A stretch of 34,211 bases of DNA from JAGORY01 sp964517585 (lineage in GTDB: Bacteria > Patescibacteriota > Gracilibacteria > Peribacterales > Peribacteraceae), in assembly GCA_964517585.1 (NCBI GenBank), contig CAZFCB010000011.1, positions 1-34,211 of the forward strand. Direction: 5' to 3'. The notes beneath the pieces are model-generated. The model ran no database searches and was not told the DNA's origin. It saw nothing but the letters and a program-made list of their open reading frames with translations. The position numbers and the translations under genes were made by a program. This document shows, piece by piece, positions 1 through 8,787 of this stretch (position 1 is the first letter of the stretch; each line of letters begins with the position of its first letter).

Positions 1-75
1 CCACGATGATGCAAAGGAACTGACTAGTAGTATTATATCATATATTTTACTATTGTGCAATTTACTGTTTTCTGG

Positions 76-92
76 TATAGTATTGAGTACAA
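76..92 (+). promoter_or_regulatory. Extended -10 promoter abutting the first gene
   Basis: TGG precedes TATAGT at 76-81, forming an extended -10. A weak -35-like TTGTGC lies at 53-58 with a 17-nt spacer. The ATG at 93 follows after 11 nt, so the transcript would have only a 4-5 nt leader. Called by eye from the consensus; no transcript data. Confidence 0.45.
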
Positions 93-1493
93 ATGAACAT
101 CCACACTCACACTACTCGCCATTCGCTATTCCGCGTTTCTTCGTGGAAAGAAGCCCGTTTGATTCGGGTAATGAATCCGGAGGATAAACATAAAGATGAA
201 CTCGCCGAAGGATTGGAAGCGCGCATAGCTACGGTTTCAGCGCCCGCGACAGTGACGGACTCTCTGAAGCGCATGCAACAGGCGACAGACATCGCCGTAA
301 ACCAGGTGCAAACCGTCGGTCCCACAGTCCGAGAGCGGCTCTCCCGATACGCTCTCAAGAAAGCAGTCAGCGTCGTCGGAATAGACATCATGGATGCAAA
401 TGCAAAAAACATCGACACCACGATCACCGACATGACGAAGGATCGTGTACAATTGTCGCAACAACAGTTGGAGATCGCGGGCGATGAATCCGTTGGCAAG
501 ATCAACGACCGGATTACAAAAAGCACACTCTCAGTCGGCTTCCTCTTGGAAAAACAAAAAGTCGCAGGTGAGCTGTTAAGCAAGCTCGACGAACGACGCA
601 AGCAGCTTGAGAAGTTGAAATCAACGACTCGTGCGAGCAAAGGAGTCGTCACTGCCCAGATCCAGAAGCTTGCTCAAGCCGTGTCGGATACGAAAGCAGT
701 GAGTGCGAAGGTGAAGGAACAGCTGGGACAGACCGAACGGGCAGTCCTTTTGAGTGAGGTGGAAAATGCGAACGGAAGCTTGGAGCAGCTCTTCACGACA
801 TACCTGGATTCAGGTAAGGACCTGACGCAAATGCTTCTTGACTATGCTCAGGGCAGACCGGGAGACTTGCGGGATGCCTTACGCGAGATTGCAGAGAAAA
901 TGCATCCGAATGACCCGAGCCGCCAGAAACAGCGTGTCCAAATCCTGGAGCGAATGGCAGAAGTCTTCAAAGGCAAAGAACAAACCGGAATGCTCCGCTG
1001 GTTCGGACGGAGGCTCAAAGACACCGCTCCCGGCCTAGCCGTGGCGTCGATGGCCGCATTGCCCGGTGCCGGCATCCTCGCTGGAGGCCTGGCCGCTCGA
1101 ATGGCCTACAATAAATATAAATTCGGCACCACCAACCAGGCGGGATGGGAACAACAGCAGATCCAGAGTTATCTCCTCGGCAAGAAAAACGATGACCTGA
1201 ACGTCATTTCAGGCATGCTTTCGGAAAGTGATCCGACGAAGCGCATCGCGAAGCTGAAGGAATTGAAACCCGGCGCAAAGATCCAGGTGGTGTACGACAA
1301 CCAACCGCTGACACTCAAGATCGGATCCAAGAACGATACTCAGGTGTTTGCCACTGACGAACAGCAAAACGCCTACTCATTCGACATTACGGGCAGAGCG
1401 GGAAAACATTATTTCACACGCAAAGACGGTAACCAGTACAAGCACTCACTCATCGCCTGTTCGAAGGACGTACTCTTCGCCATGGCCGCCTAA
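93..1493 (+). CDS. Hypothetical coiled-coil protein, 466 aa
   Basis: I do not recognise a family. The protein is highly charged, rich in Lys/Glu/Gln and predicted by eye to be mostly helical. Long coiled-coil-like stretches run from about residue 110 to 300. A hydrophobic Ala/Gly-rich segment follows around residues 310-335 and could be a single membrane-associated helix. The C-terminal 110 residues look like a small beta-rich domain. There is no signal peptide. The start at 93 is favoured by the promoter directly upstream; an internal ATG at 171 is an alternative. The gene ends six bases before a run of 100 N, so its true neighbour is unknown. Codon use and GC resemble the core genes of the window rather than the AT-rich accessory part. 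Confidence 0.75.
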   Translation: MNIHTHTTRHSLFRVSSWKEARLIRVMNPEDKHKDELAEGLEARIATVSAPATVTDSLKRMQQATDIAVNQVQTVGPTVRERLSRYALKKAVSVVGIDIMDANAKNIDTTITDMTKDRVQLSQQQLEIAGDESVGKINDRITKSTLSVGFLLEKQKVAGELLSKLDERRKQLEKLKSTTRASKGVVTAQIQKLAQAVSDTKAVSAKVKEQLGQTERAVLLSEVENANGSLEQLFTTYLDSGKDLTQMLLDYAQGRPGDLRDALREIAEKMHPNDPSRQKQRVQILERMAEVFKGKEQTGMLRWFGRRLKDTAPGLAVASMAALPGAGILAGGLAARMAYNKYKFGTTNQAGWEQQQIQSYLLGKKNDDLNVISGMLSESDPTKRIAKLKELKPGAKIQVVYDNQPLTLKIGSKNDTQVFATDEQQNAYSFDITGRAGKHYFTRKDGNQYKHSLIACSKDVLFAMAA

Positions 1494-1498
1494 TTCCC

Positions 1499-1598
1499 NN
1501 NNNNNNNNNNNNNNNNNNNNNNNNNNNNNNNNNNNNNNNNNNNNNNNNNNNNNNNNNNNNNNNNNNNNNNNNNNNNNNNNNNNNNNNNNNNNNNNNNN
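1499..1598. other. Assembly gap (100 N)
   Basis: There are exactly 100 N. This is the conventional length for a scaffold gap of unknown size, so the real distance between the flanking genes is not known. A reading frame enters the gap from the right side, meaning at least one start codon is missing. Confidence 0.99.
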
Positions 1599-1799
1599 CG
1601 CATAGCGCGTGAAAACGTACCCGCACTCGCGTCCATCGTAATGACGCACGAGAAGGAGACGCAGGAAATCTGCTACGGCTTCATGGGAAAATGCGGCGAG
1701 ATCGAGCGCACACTGAACCAGGATGCTGAAAACATCGTACGCACAAACAAGGACGACACCGAAGCGGAAGCCATCCGTGCGATGCTGAAACAAGAGTAG
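1599..1799 (+). CDS. C-terminal fragment of a hypothetical protein (5' end in the gap)
   Basis: The frame is open from the first base after the N run to a TAG at 1797-1799 and gives 66 residues. It begins RIARENVPALASIVM and ends in a charged helical tail, EAEAIRAMLKQE. Composition and GC match the coiled-coil gene left of the gap, so it could belong to the same operon or be a paralogous protein. No start codon is available and no family can be assigned. The opposite strand has an ORF that crosses the gap, but it has no support beyond being open. Confidence 0.6.
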   Translation, partial: RIARENVPALASIVMTHEKETQEICYGFMGKCGEIERTLNQDAENIVRTNKDDTEAEAIRAMLKQE

Positions 1800-1809
1800 G
1801 CGCTACGCC

Positions 1810-4290
1810 TCACCCGAGAAAGCGCCGCCTAAAGACGCCGATATGTGAGATGAGTAGGTAGAGGATGACAGGTAGTCCAAGGCCTAAGAGAAATGCGTGG
1901 GCAGCCGAGCTGCGCGGTGCTTTCGGCTGCAACGGGAACATCAATATTTCTGAGTCATCTAAATCTGCTTGAGCCCTATACGAAGCCGCATACGCCTTTA
2001 CCTGTGGGCTTGTTTTTTTCGCAGCTACTGCTTTGACCATCCGCACTTTTGCCTTGCTTACTTTCTTCTGAGCAATTGCACATGTGTTTTTCGTCCCAGG
2101 ACTCGGGACTAACGTTATGCAAAAACCACTCGGAGACACAGCGTACGAGTACCCATTTTTAATTGCAGGATAGTCTATGGATGCAATAATGCTTCCGTCC
2201 GGTGAAATAAGGCTCACCGTATCCCCAGCATTCCGTAGCCCAAGTCCAAGAGAAGACATGCGAACAACAAGCATAGAACCAGATGCTACCTTGAGCCCTT
2301 CTGTAAGAGCTTTTTCAGACTTCGTTGTGCGTAGTTTCCAACCCGAGAAATCTACAGACTCTTGCTGGTTATTTTGTATTTCAAGCCATTCTTCGTTTTT
2401 CCAATCTGCATCTTTCGCAGCTGTTGATGCAGGAAATGGTGATGGATAGATCTCCGAAATAATGAGTCCTAGAGAGACATAATCAATTTTTTTGAAACTT
2501 TTATTATACTGAAGCGGCAATGGAGTAACAGTCTTCTGTAGTTCCTGATATTCACTTTTTCTTGCATACGCAAGACTCGCGTCGTATGTCCAAAGTTTGG
2601 AAACAATCATCTGATGCGCAGCAATAATGTTGCCCTCTACCGTGATGTATCCGACCATACGTCCGAGCTCATCCCAGATTTCTGAATCAAATTGTAGTTC
2701 AATTTTTTTGTTTTCTATAAGGGCTCGAAGATATTCATAAGGATTTTGCTGTAACACACTTTCAGCATCAGGATTTTCTTTGACCCCAAGGATCACGACA
2801 TCGACAGTGTCACTGCCAAGGATAAATGCTGCATCAGGCTCTAGCTGTAGCTGAAAAGTGACGGGACTAGTGACTCTCAGGACTCTTCCACGAACGCTAA
2901 GAGAGCGAATATCGTCGGGAAGATATACCCTACCTTCATCTGCTGACTTCCAGAGAATCGTAGAAAGCGTCACCCCACTCGGTGTGACGAGCCTTAGTTT
3001 GGAGCTCGTATTGGGAAGCTTGAACTTAAGCTCACTATCGTAGAGTCGAAGTGTACCCATTGGACGTATTGAGTCTTTCAGTACATATGACTGCACGGAG
3101 GTCTCACCTACTGCAAGTTTCCACCCCCGAAGATCAACCGCTCGGTCTTCCATATTTTTGATCTCTATCCATTCTTTTCCTGTATCCGTTCCAAGGGGGT
3201 TTGGAAGTGCCCCCATGAAGATGAGCCGCGAGCCGTCATACCACACAGAATCTGCGGATGAACTGGCCCGTGATGCAGGGTCAGGAAGTACCTCAACAAT
3301 TTGTTCTTGTATTAGTGTGATATCACACTTATTTTTGGCTTCCAGCCTCACCAAATACGTTCCTGCCGGAGTAAATGAATGCACGGGAGGATTGCAACTC
3401 GCACTCACGTATCCGTCGCTATATGACCAGCGACACGCAACGCTAGATAGTGAACCAACAGTTGCAACTGCCTGAAAATTCACGGTCGCTTTTCCCACGG
3501 CGAGAAGAGGTCCAGATTGAACAGCAATTGCGATCTCAAGGGGATCGGAGCAGGTAGGAGGATCGGGTGGGGTAGGTGGGGTAGGTGGGGTAGGTTGGGT
3601 AGGTTGGGTAGGTTGGGTAGGTTGAGTAGGAGGGGTAGGGTCGGCAGGCGTGGCTGGTGAGGAGCCAGCGCCAGGAGTTCCAAGAAGATTTGCTCCAGCG
3701 TCGAAGCCAAAAAAGATGGTCGCAGTTTTCCAGTTTTCTTTGAGGTTTCCTGCAGAAAAAGGATCAATACGCTCCATGCTTGCCTTCGTCCCACTGCCAG
3801 TCGGATTCTCACCGGCAAATGGTGCACCTATGCCATCATCCACTTCGTCGATCACAATGCCTGCTGCATCACGCAATCTAAGTAGGAGCTTTGTGTTTGG
3901 GAGTGTCAATGTGGAGGACACGGCAAAGGGTTCCGCAAGTAAGCGAGAATTTGCAGCATACTTGGAAGCAATGACGAAGTACTCACCAGCATGAATGACG
4001 GTTCCTGTCGCAAACCGCAGGGCAGTGATTTCTTTCGCACTAGAATTCAGCGAGGTTAACGTCCAGCCAGAGAGATCTGTATCCACAGCATCTGGGTTAT
4101 AAATCTCTAGCCACTCATCTGCAGTACTCAGATCTGTCCCCATCCACATCACCTCACTGATGACGGGATGTGCCAAGAGGACGGTAGGATACAAAAGTCC
4201 GACAAACAGAATAATGCTGAAGATGCGAGAAGGCATGGCTCTATGAAAGAGCAAAGAGAACCTTGTGCCGATAGCGTACAAACTCGCCAT
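1810..4290 (-). CDS. Secreted lamin-tail domain (LTD) protein with PKD and nuclease-like domains
   Basis: Surface or secreted protein of 826 aa from the chosen start. A signal peptide (core IFSIILFVGLLYPTVLLA) precedes three lamin-tail domains near residues 41-150, 350-457 and 607-722, each with the EW[LI]EI(Y/K/Q)N and D(L/F)(S/R)GW motifs. A Pro/Thr linker of PTQ/PTP triplets and a PKD-type Ig domain (about 250-337) lie between the first two. Residues about 462-585 resemble a staphylococcal nuclease fold but lack most catalytic residues. A C-terminal membrane helix ends in FRRRFLG. I chose the ATG at 4290 because GAGGTAGG precedes it; ATG 4236 is an alternative, and the frame stays open to a TTG at 4389. 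LTDs in bacteria are common in exported proteins; here adhesion or wall association is inference. Confidence 0.85.
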   Translation of the reverse strand: MASLYAIGTRFSLLFHRAMPSRIFSIILFVGLLYPTVLLAHPVISEVMWMGTDLSTADEWLEIYNPDAVDTDLSGWTLTSLNSSAKEITALRFATGTVIHAGEYFVIASKYAANSRLLAEPFAVSSTLTLPNTKLLLRLRDAAGIVIDEVDDGIGAPFAGENPTGSGTKASMERIDPFSAGNLKENWKTATIFFGFDAGANLLGTPGAGSSPATPADPTPPTQPTQPTQPTQPTPPTPPTPPDPPTCSDPLEIAIAVQSGPLLAVGKATVNFQAVATVGSLSSVACRWSYSDGYVSASCNPPVHSFTPAGTYLVRLEAKNKCDITLIQEQIVEVLPDPASRASSSADSVWYDGSRLIFMGALPNPLGTDTGKEWIEIKNMEDRAVDLRGWKLAVGETSVQSYVLKDSIRPMGTLRLYDSELKFKLPNTSSKLRLVTPSGVTLSTILWKSADEGRVYLPDDIRSLSVRGRVLRVTSPVTFQLQLEPDAAFILGSDTVDVVILGVKENPDAESVLQQNPYEYLRALIENKKIELQFDSEIWDELGRMVGYITVEGNIIAAHQMIVSKLWTYDASLAYARKSEYQELQKTVTPLPLQYNKSFKKIDYVSLGLIISEIYPSPFPASTAAKDADWKNEEWLEIQNNQQESVDFSGWKLRTTKSEKALTEGLKVASGSMLVVRMSSLGLGLRNAGDTVSLISPDGSIIASIDYPAIKNGYSYAVSPSGFCITLVPSPGTKNTCAIAQKKVSKAKVRMVKAVAAKKTSPQVKAYAASYRAQADLDDSEILMFPLQPKAPRSSAAHAFLLGLGLPVILYLLISHIGVFRRRFLG
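3556..3634 (-). repeat. 9-bp tandem repeats encoding a Pro/Thr/Gln linker
   Basis: About eight consecutive 9-bp units on the + strand, reading GTAGGTGGG or GTAGGTTGG, encode the PTQ/PTP triplets of the lamin-tail protein. The unit is nearly the same as the GGTAGGT motif that forms the arms of the intergenic hairpin after rny, which suggests a common slippage-type origin. Copy number is likely to vary between strains. Confidence 0.85.
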
Positions 4291-4652
4291 ACGACCTACC
4301 TCATACTTCTGATTACCATCGAAGAAATACGCGTCCTTGCCACAATTCGCACAAATGTAGTATTTAATAATAAAATTAAGTTTATGCAATATCTGTTTTT
4401 GGCTTCAGCGTAATCCGACCTCATCTCTTAGCCAAAATATTGACCTCGCATGGCTCGACAGGTGCGACTATACTGTACGAGTAAGACCATCAGCTTGGAT
4501 CACAACGCTACCCATCAATGCTTCCCCTCTCCTGTCACAAACGACTGCAAACTCAGTGCCTTCATATAGGAGGCTCTCTTTTGATCGAGACGAAGGTATT
4601 GATCTAACACGTTCCAAGCGGTGGCAATTTTCATCCGTTGCCTCCCTCCGTT
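4291..4652. other. Intergenic region between the LTD gene and rny
   Basis: This 362-bp divergent gap contains a -10-like TATACT at 4469-4474 facing rny, with TTGACC at 4440-4445 too far upstream (23 nt) to be its normal partner. This would give rny a leader of roughly 170 nt. Near the LTD start there is AT-rich DNA (4360-4385). I see no tRNA, no small ORF with support and no clear riboswitch. Confidence 0.4.
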
Positions 4653-6209
4653 ATGGATTATCCCATTGTTTTCTTAGCTCTCATCTGCGGACTTCTTCTT
4701 GGTCTGCTCGTCGGTTGGTTTTGGTTTAGTAAAGGAAAGAAGATAAGTGGCGCTCTCCAAGCGCAAATTGATCAGAAGGAACGTGAACTGAGTTCGATCA
4801 ATGTCAAAGTTGTGGAAGCGAGAAGTACCATAAAAACACAGGAGGCCGAAGCAAAGGCTCAAGCAAAAGAAATTTTGTCCGCTGCTCGTTTGGATGCTCA
4901 AGAGATAACAAATAAAACAGAGCGCGAAGCAGCTCGTATAGAAGAGAAGGAGAAAAATCTCGATAAGAAGGTCGCAGAAGTGGAGGCGCAAAAAACACGT
5001 CTAGAAAAACAGCAGGAAGAAAACAAAGCCATGCAGGAAGAACTGCGTGAATCATCACAGAAACATCGGGAGGCTCTCGAAAAAGTTTCAAATCTTTCCA
5101 CAGACGAAGCAAAAGCTCAACTGAGTAAAGAACTTGAAAAAGAGTTTTCAGGATACTTTGCTGGTCAGGTGAAAGAGATGAAGAAACATGCGGAAGAAGA
5201 TGTGGAGTCTGTGTCAAAAAATCTTCTAGCGGAAGCAATCCACCGTTATGCATCCGAAGTTGCTACAGAATCTACGACGACAGTCGTGCAACTTCCGAGT
5301 GACGATGTCAAAGGACGCATCATTGGAAAAGAAGGCCGAAATATTGTCGCATTCGAATCCGCAACCGGTATCGATGTCATCATCGATGACACGCCAGGGG
5401 CAGTCGTCATCTCGGGTTACGATCTCGTCCGTCGTTACGTCGCAAAACTTGCTCTGGAGAAACTCGTCGAAGACGGACGGATCCAGCCTGCGAGAATTGA
5501 AGAAGTCGTCAACAAAGTAAAAGATGATGTCGCGAAGATGATGCTTGAATTTGGTAAACGCGCAGTAGAAGAACTTGGCATCACGGGTTATCCGCCTGAG
5601 CTTCTCAAGATTATCGGACGTCTCCGTTTCCGCACTAGTTACGGTCAAAACATTCTCAAGCATTCAGTTGAAATGGCGCACATGGCAAGGATCATGGCGG
5701 AGGAAATTGGAGCTGATGCGCAGATCGTCGTGGAAGGTTGTCTGCTGCATGACATCGGAAAAGCACTCGATCATGAAGTTGCTGGAACGCACGTCCAGAT
5801 CGGCGTGGAGATCGCGAAAAGATTCAAGGTTCGACCTGAAGTTGTCCATTGTATCGCTGCTCACCACGAAGATATTCCACTCGCTTCTGCTGAGGCGTTC
5901 ATCGTCGCTGCTGCGGATGCCATCTCGGGTTCTCGCCCTGGTGCTCGCCGCGAGAGTATGGAAGCGTACATCAAGCGCCTGACCGAGCTCGAAAATACTG
6001 CTCGCAGTTTTGATGGTGTCTCGAAAGCGTACGCCATTTCCGCCGGACGTGAGGTACGCGTTTTCGTTGACGCTGGAAAAGTTGACGATCTTACGCAACA
6101 GAAACTTGCGAAAGACATCGCAAAGAAAATTGAAGCTGAACTCACGTATCCGGGCGTGATCAAAGTAAACGTGATCCGCGAACGAAGAATAGAGGAGACA
6201 GCAAAGTAA
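4653..6209 (+). CDS. rny: Ribonuclease Y
   Basis: Membrane-tethered endoribonuclease that starts mRNA decay; 518 aa, the usual length. An N-terminal transmembrane helix (IVFLALICGLLLGLLVGWFWF) is followed by a long coiled coil to about residue 190. A KH RNA-binding domain carries GRIIGKEGRN, and an HD metal-dependent phosphohydrolase domain carries LLHDIGKALDHE and HH in AAHHED. All key residues are present. The start is the ATG at 4653; a TTG at 4638 would add five residues. The leader just upstream is C/T-rich with no Shine-Dalgarno. The gene ends before a GGTAGGT-type hairpin and the tuf promoter, so it is probably a separate transcription unit. Confidence 0.97.
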   Translation: MDYPIVFLALICGLLLGLLVGWFWFSKGKKISGALQAQIDQKERELSSINVKVVEARSTIKTQEAEAKAQAKEILSAARLDAQEITNKTEREAARIEEKEKNLDKKVAEVEAQKTRLEKQQEENKAMQEELRESSQKHREALEKVSNLSTDEAKAQLSKELEKEFSGYFAGQVKEMKKHAEEDVESVSKNLLAEAIHRYASEVATESTTTVVQLPSDDVKGRIIGKEGRNIVAFESATGIDVIIDDTPGAVVISGYDLVRRYVAKLALEKLVEDGRIQPARIEEVVNKVKDDVAKMMLEFGKRAVEELGITGYPPELLKIIGRLRFRTSYGQNILKHSVEMAHMARIMAEEIGADAQIVVEGCLLHDIGKALDHEVAGTHVQIGVEIAKRFKVRPEVVHCIAAHHEDIPLASAEAFIVAAADAISGSRPGARRESMEAYIKRLTELENTARSFDGVSKAYAISAGREVRVFVDAGKVDDLTQQKLAKDIAKKIEAELTYPGVIKVNVIRERRIEETAK

Positions 6210-6213
6210 GAAA

Positions 6214-6282
6214 GTGAGGTAGGTTGGGTAAGTTTGGTAGGTTGGTTACGAAAATCCCTACCTCACCTACCTCACCTAATCC
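6214..6282 (+). repeat. Intergenic hairpin with GGTAGGT-repeat arms
   Basis: The left arm (6214-6246) is made of GGTAGGT/GGTTGG units and the right arm (6257-6282) of CCTACCTCACCTA units. They are imperfectly complementary around an AT-rich loop (ACGAAAATC). It lies just after the rny stop and before the tuf promoter. It may act as a bidirectional terminator or an mRNA 3' stabiliser, but there is no T-tract. Confidence 0.6.
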
Positions 6283-6286
6283 ACTG

Positions 6287-6316
6287 TTGACCTCCCCCTG
6301 TTCTCTACTCTAAACT
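6287..6316 (+). promoter_or_regulatory. Probable tuf promoter
   Basis: TTGACC (6287-6292), an 18-nt spacer and TAAACT (6311-6316) fit a sigma70-type promoter. Transcription would start near 6323, leaving a leader of about 75 nt. That leader contains a GACCC...GGGTC hairpin (about 6337-6358) and ends in a pyrimidine-rich stretch instead of a Shine-Dalgarno. Confidence 0.55.
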
Positions 6317-6398
6317 GACTCGGCTTTAGACGATATGACCCCATGGTTAAAGAGGGTCTTAGAGTCACTCTCTATTATTCCCCTTTCCCCATCTCTGT

Positions 6399-7580
6399 AT
6401 GGCCGAGCAGAAAAAATTTGATCGTAGCAAGCCGCACTTGAACGTTGGCACCATTGGTCACGTTGACCATGGCAAGACAACTCTCACTGCCGCTCTGTCT
6501 ATTAACTTCTCTCCTTCGGATGAGAAGAAAACATATGACCAGATCGATAACGCACCTGAAGAAAAGGCGCGCGGTATTACGATCAACACGTCACACGTTG
6601 AGTACGAGTCGGCAAAGCGCCACTACGCACACGTTGACTGTCCTGGACACGCTGACTACGTCAAAAACATGATCACGGGTGCCGCCCAAATGGACGCCGC
6701 CATTCTCGTGGTTTCTGCTGCAGACGGACCGATGCCCCAGACGCGTGAGCACATCCTTCTCGCTCGTCAGGTGAACGTTCCATACATCGTCGTATTCATG
6801 AACAAGATCGACATGGTGAAAGACCAGGAGCTCGTCGAGCTCGTCGAAATGGAAATCCGCGAACTTCTCACAAAGTACGGCTTCCCTGGTGACAAAACTC
6901 CGATTATCAAAGGTTCCGCTCTCAAAGCTGTGGAAGGTGACGCTGATGCAATCGCAAAGATCAAGGAGCTTGTCGATACGCTCGACACGTATGTCCCTGA
7001 ACCAAAGCGTGAAATCGATAAGCCATTCCTCATGTCTGTTGAAGACGTTTTCTCTATCAAGGGACGTGGTACTGTTGCTACGGGTCGTATCGACTCCGGT
7101 AAGATCAATATCAACGATGAAATCGAAATCGTCGGTATTAAGGAGACGAAGAAGACTGTCTGTACAGGTGTGGAAATGTTCCACAAGCTTCTCGACTCCG
7201 GTATGGCAGGAGACAACGTCGGACTCCTCCTCCGCGGTATCGAGCGTGAAGACATTGAGCGCGGGCAGGTCTTGGCTAAGCCAGGAACCATCAAGCCTCA
7301 CACTGAATTTGAAGCCGAGGTGTATATCCTTACGAAGGAAGAAGGTGGACGTCACACTCCGTTCTTCAAAGGGTACAAGCCTCAGTTCTACATCCGCACG
7401 ACTGACGTGACTGGTGCAGTAGAGCTTCCTGCTGGCGTTGAGATGGTTATGCCTGGTGACAACTTGAAGTTCGTTGTCACACTTGGCGCAGCAGTTGCTA
7501 TGGATGTTGGAACGCGCTTTGCTATCCGCGAAGGTGGTCGCACTGTCGGTTCTGGCGTCGTCACAAAAGTTATAAAATAA
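6399..7580 (+). CDS. tuf: Elongation factor Tu
   Basis: GTPase that delivers aminoacyl-tRNA to the ribosome; 393 aa, full length. G1 is GHVDHGKT, switch I contains ARGITI, G3 is DCPGHADYVKNM, and G4 is NKIDM. Domains 2 and 3 follow (GRGTVATGRIDSG; the C-terminal FAIREGGRTVGSGVV). The start is the ATG directly after a C/T-rich leader without a Shine-Dalgarno. rpsJ follows after 77 nt, an arrangement that recalls the str/S10 operon border, but neither fusA upstream nor rplC downstream is present here. Confidence 0.99.
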   Translation: MAEQKKFDRSKPHLNVGTIGHVDHGKTTLTAALSINFSPSDEKKTYDQIDNAPEEKARGITINTSHVEYESAKRHYAHVDCPGHADYVKNMITGAAQMDAAILVVSAADGPMPQTREHILLARQVNVPYIVVFMNKIDMVKDQELVELVEMEIRELLTKYGFPGDKTPIIKGSALKAVEGDADAIAKIKELVDTLDTYVPEPKREIDKPFLMSVEDVFSIKGRGTVATGRIDSGKININDEIEIVGIKETKKTVCTGVEMFHKLLDSGMAGDNVGLLLRGIEREDIERGQVLAKPGTIKPHTEFEAEVYILTKEEGGRHTPFFKGYKPQFYIRTTDVTGAVELPAGVEMVMPGDNLKFVVTLGAAVAMDVGTRFAIREGGRTVGSGVVTKVIK

Positions 7581-7591
7581 TCTTTCGTGCA

Positions 7592-7624
7592 AGGCGGAGG
7601 GTCGTATGACCCTCCTCGCCTTCC
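7592..7624 (+). promoter_or_regulatory. Hairpin between tuf and rpsJ
   Basis: Arms GGCGGAGGGTC and GACCCTCCTCGCC close on a GTAT loop, with one bulge. No T-tract follows, so it is more likely a partial attenuator, processing site or stabiliser of tuf mRNA than a strong terminator. Confidence 0.5.
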
Positions 7625-7657
7625 ACGCTTTTCATTCGCTCTTTCCCATCGCCTCCC

Positions 7658-8182
7658 ATGGTTCCTGCAAAGAAGAAGTCTGACGCTACCAAGAAGTCCT
7701 CAGCGAAAGTTGCTGCAAGCAAGCCAGTAAAGGCTTCTGCTCCTAAAAAAGTAGCTGCATCGAAGCAGGAAAAAAAGGAGGATAAAAAAACAGCTGCTCC
7801 AGTAGTGCAGCCGGCAAACAAGGTCACTGCAGACAAGTCCGTAAAGAAAGATTCGGCTCCAGCAGCCGCACCAAAGATCAAAGGTATCCGCATTCGTCTG
7901 TCGGCTTTTGACCATACGGTTCTTGATGAAACAGCCCTCAAAATCATCGACACGGCTATTCGTACCGGTGCTGTTGTCCACGGTCCCATTCCCCTTCCGA
8001 CGAAGATCAAGAAGTTCACGGTCAACCGTTCCACGTTCGTCCACAAGGATGCACGTGATCAGTTTGAGATGCGCATTCACCGCCGCTTGATCGATCTCTC
8101 TGAAACAACGTTTAAAACTGTGGATGCACTACAGAACTTGAGCCTTCCATCAGGAGTTGACATTGAGATAAGAATGGGGTAG
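7658..8182 (+). CDS. rpsJ: 30S ribosomal protein S10 with an N-terminal extension
   Basis: Ribosomal protein uS10, also NusE, partner of NusB in transcription antitermination (nusB lies at 13371-13781). Residues about 73-174 are a complete S10 domain: KGIRIRLSAFDHTVLDE, HGPIPLPTKIKKFTVNRS, and RRLIDLSE in the C-terminal half. The first 72 residues are an added low-complexity Lys/Ala/Ser/Pro tail, likely disordered and very basic; normal S10 is about 102 aa. The ATG at 7658 follows a pyrimidine-rich leader with no Shine-Dalgarno. An internal in-frame ATG that would remove the tail is absent, so the extension appears genuine. The following gene is not ribosomal. Confidence 0.95.
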   Translation: MVPAKKKSDATKKSSAKVAASKPVKASAPKKVAASKQEKKEDKKTAAPVVQPANKVTADKSVKKDSAPAAAPKIKGIRIRLSAFDHTVLDETALKIIDTAIRTGAVVHGPIPLPTKIKKFTVNRSTFVHKDARDQFEMRIHRRLIDLSETTFKTVDALQNLSLPSGVDIEIRMG

Positions 8183-8214
8183 ATTAGCCTACCTTACTAT
8201 TTTCTCATACATGC

Positions 8215-8649
8215 ATGTCAGAAATATTGAAAGATGCTCCGTTGGAAGATGTTATTAGAACATCGATGGTTGAGCTTAAGGCGCTCGAGACGAAAGAAAA
8301 TGACGAAGAAAGGCGTTCAGCTGTAAAGGGTTGGATAAGTAACCTACGCGAACAAATGGTAGGTACTCAACCACCACAGGCAATTTTCCACACATTGAGC
8401 GTCCTTGGAAATCTATCAAATACAGGTTGCTCTACAGGATCACATCTATTTACAGAGGCTTCTAATGCAGTTCATGCTACTTTAGAGCTTTGGAAAGAAT
8501 TACTTGTGTTACAAAAGAAATCAGATGTGCAAGGAAACCAATTAGATGTTACTTCTAGCACCTTAAGGAAAGCAGGCAGTCTTTTAAAGCAAATGGCAGA
8601 GCAAAATAATGAGCCGGTTCGGCCGCCTGATGGACTTCCTATAGATTAG
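8215..8649 (+). CDS. Hypothetical protein, 144 aa
   Basis: No family recognised. The protein appears soluble and helical, acidic at the N-terminus, with a central segment rich in small polar residues and a proline-containing tail (PVRPPDGLPID). It is more AT-rich than its neighbours, which could mean recent acquisition. A -10-like TACTAT lies at 8195-8200, 14 nt before the ATG, and an earlier ATG at 8211 is out of frame. It is separated by a gap of 138 nt from the following membrane-protein gene, which has its own promoter. Confidence 0.65.
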   Translation: MSEILKDAPLEDVIRTSMVELKALETKENDEERRSAVKGWISNLREQMVGTQPPQAIFHTLSVLGNLSNTGCSTGSHLFTEASNAVHATLELWKELLVLQKKSDVQGNQLDVTSSTLRKAGSLLKQMAEQNNEPVRPPDGLPID

Positions 8650-8708
8650 CCGAGCGCTCTTTCTGAGATGTTTGCGTACTTTTCTATCAGTCGTAGCTTG
8701 AGCAAGTT

Positions 8709-8787
8709 TTGACAGAATCGACATCAATGGAATAATACGCTAATACGTATCGGAAAAATGCGATTTTTCTGCTATAATAAGCAGATT
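8709..8787 (+). promoter_or_regulatory. Promoter(s) for the membrane protein/AAA+ pair
   Basis: An extended -10 (TGC then TATAAT, 8773-8778) stands 9 nt before the ATG at 8788, predicting a nearly leaderless mRNA. A perfect TTGACA at 8709-8714 may belong to a second, upstream promoter with AATAAT at 8731-8736 (16-nt spacer). Confidence 0.6.

Noticed and set aside
1446..1793. 115-codon minus-strand ORF across the gap
   Set aside because: It depends on 100 N and is antisense to a frame that fits the neighbouring gene style better.
3556..3634. CRISPR-like array
   Set aside because: The units are 9 bp with no spacers, in frame within a protein-coding linker.
6591..7592. 333-codon minus-strand ORF
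   Set aside because: It is antisense to tuf; its openness is a product of the biased codon use of that gene.
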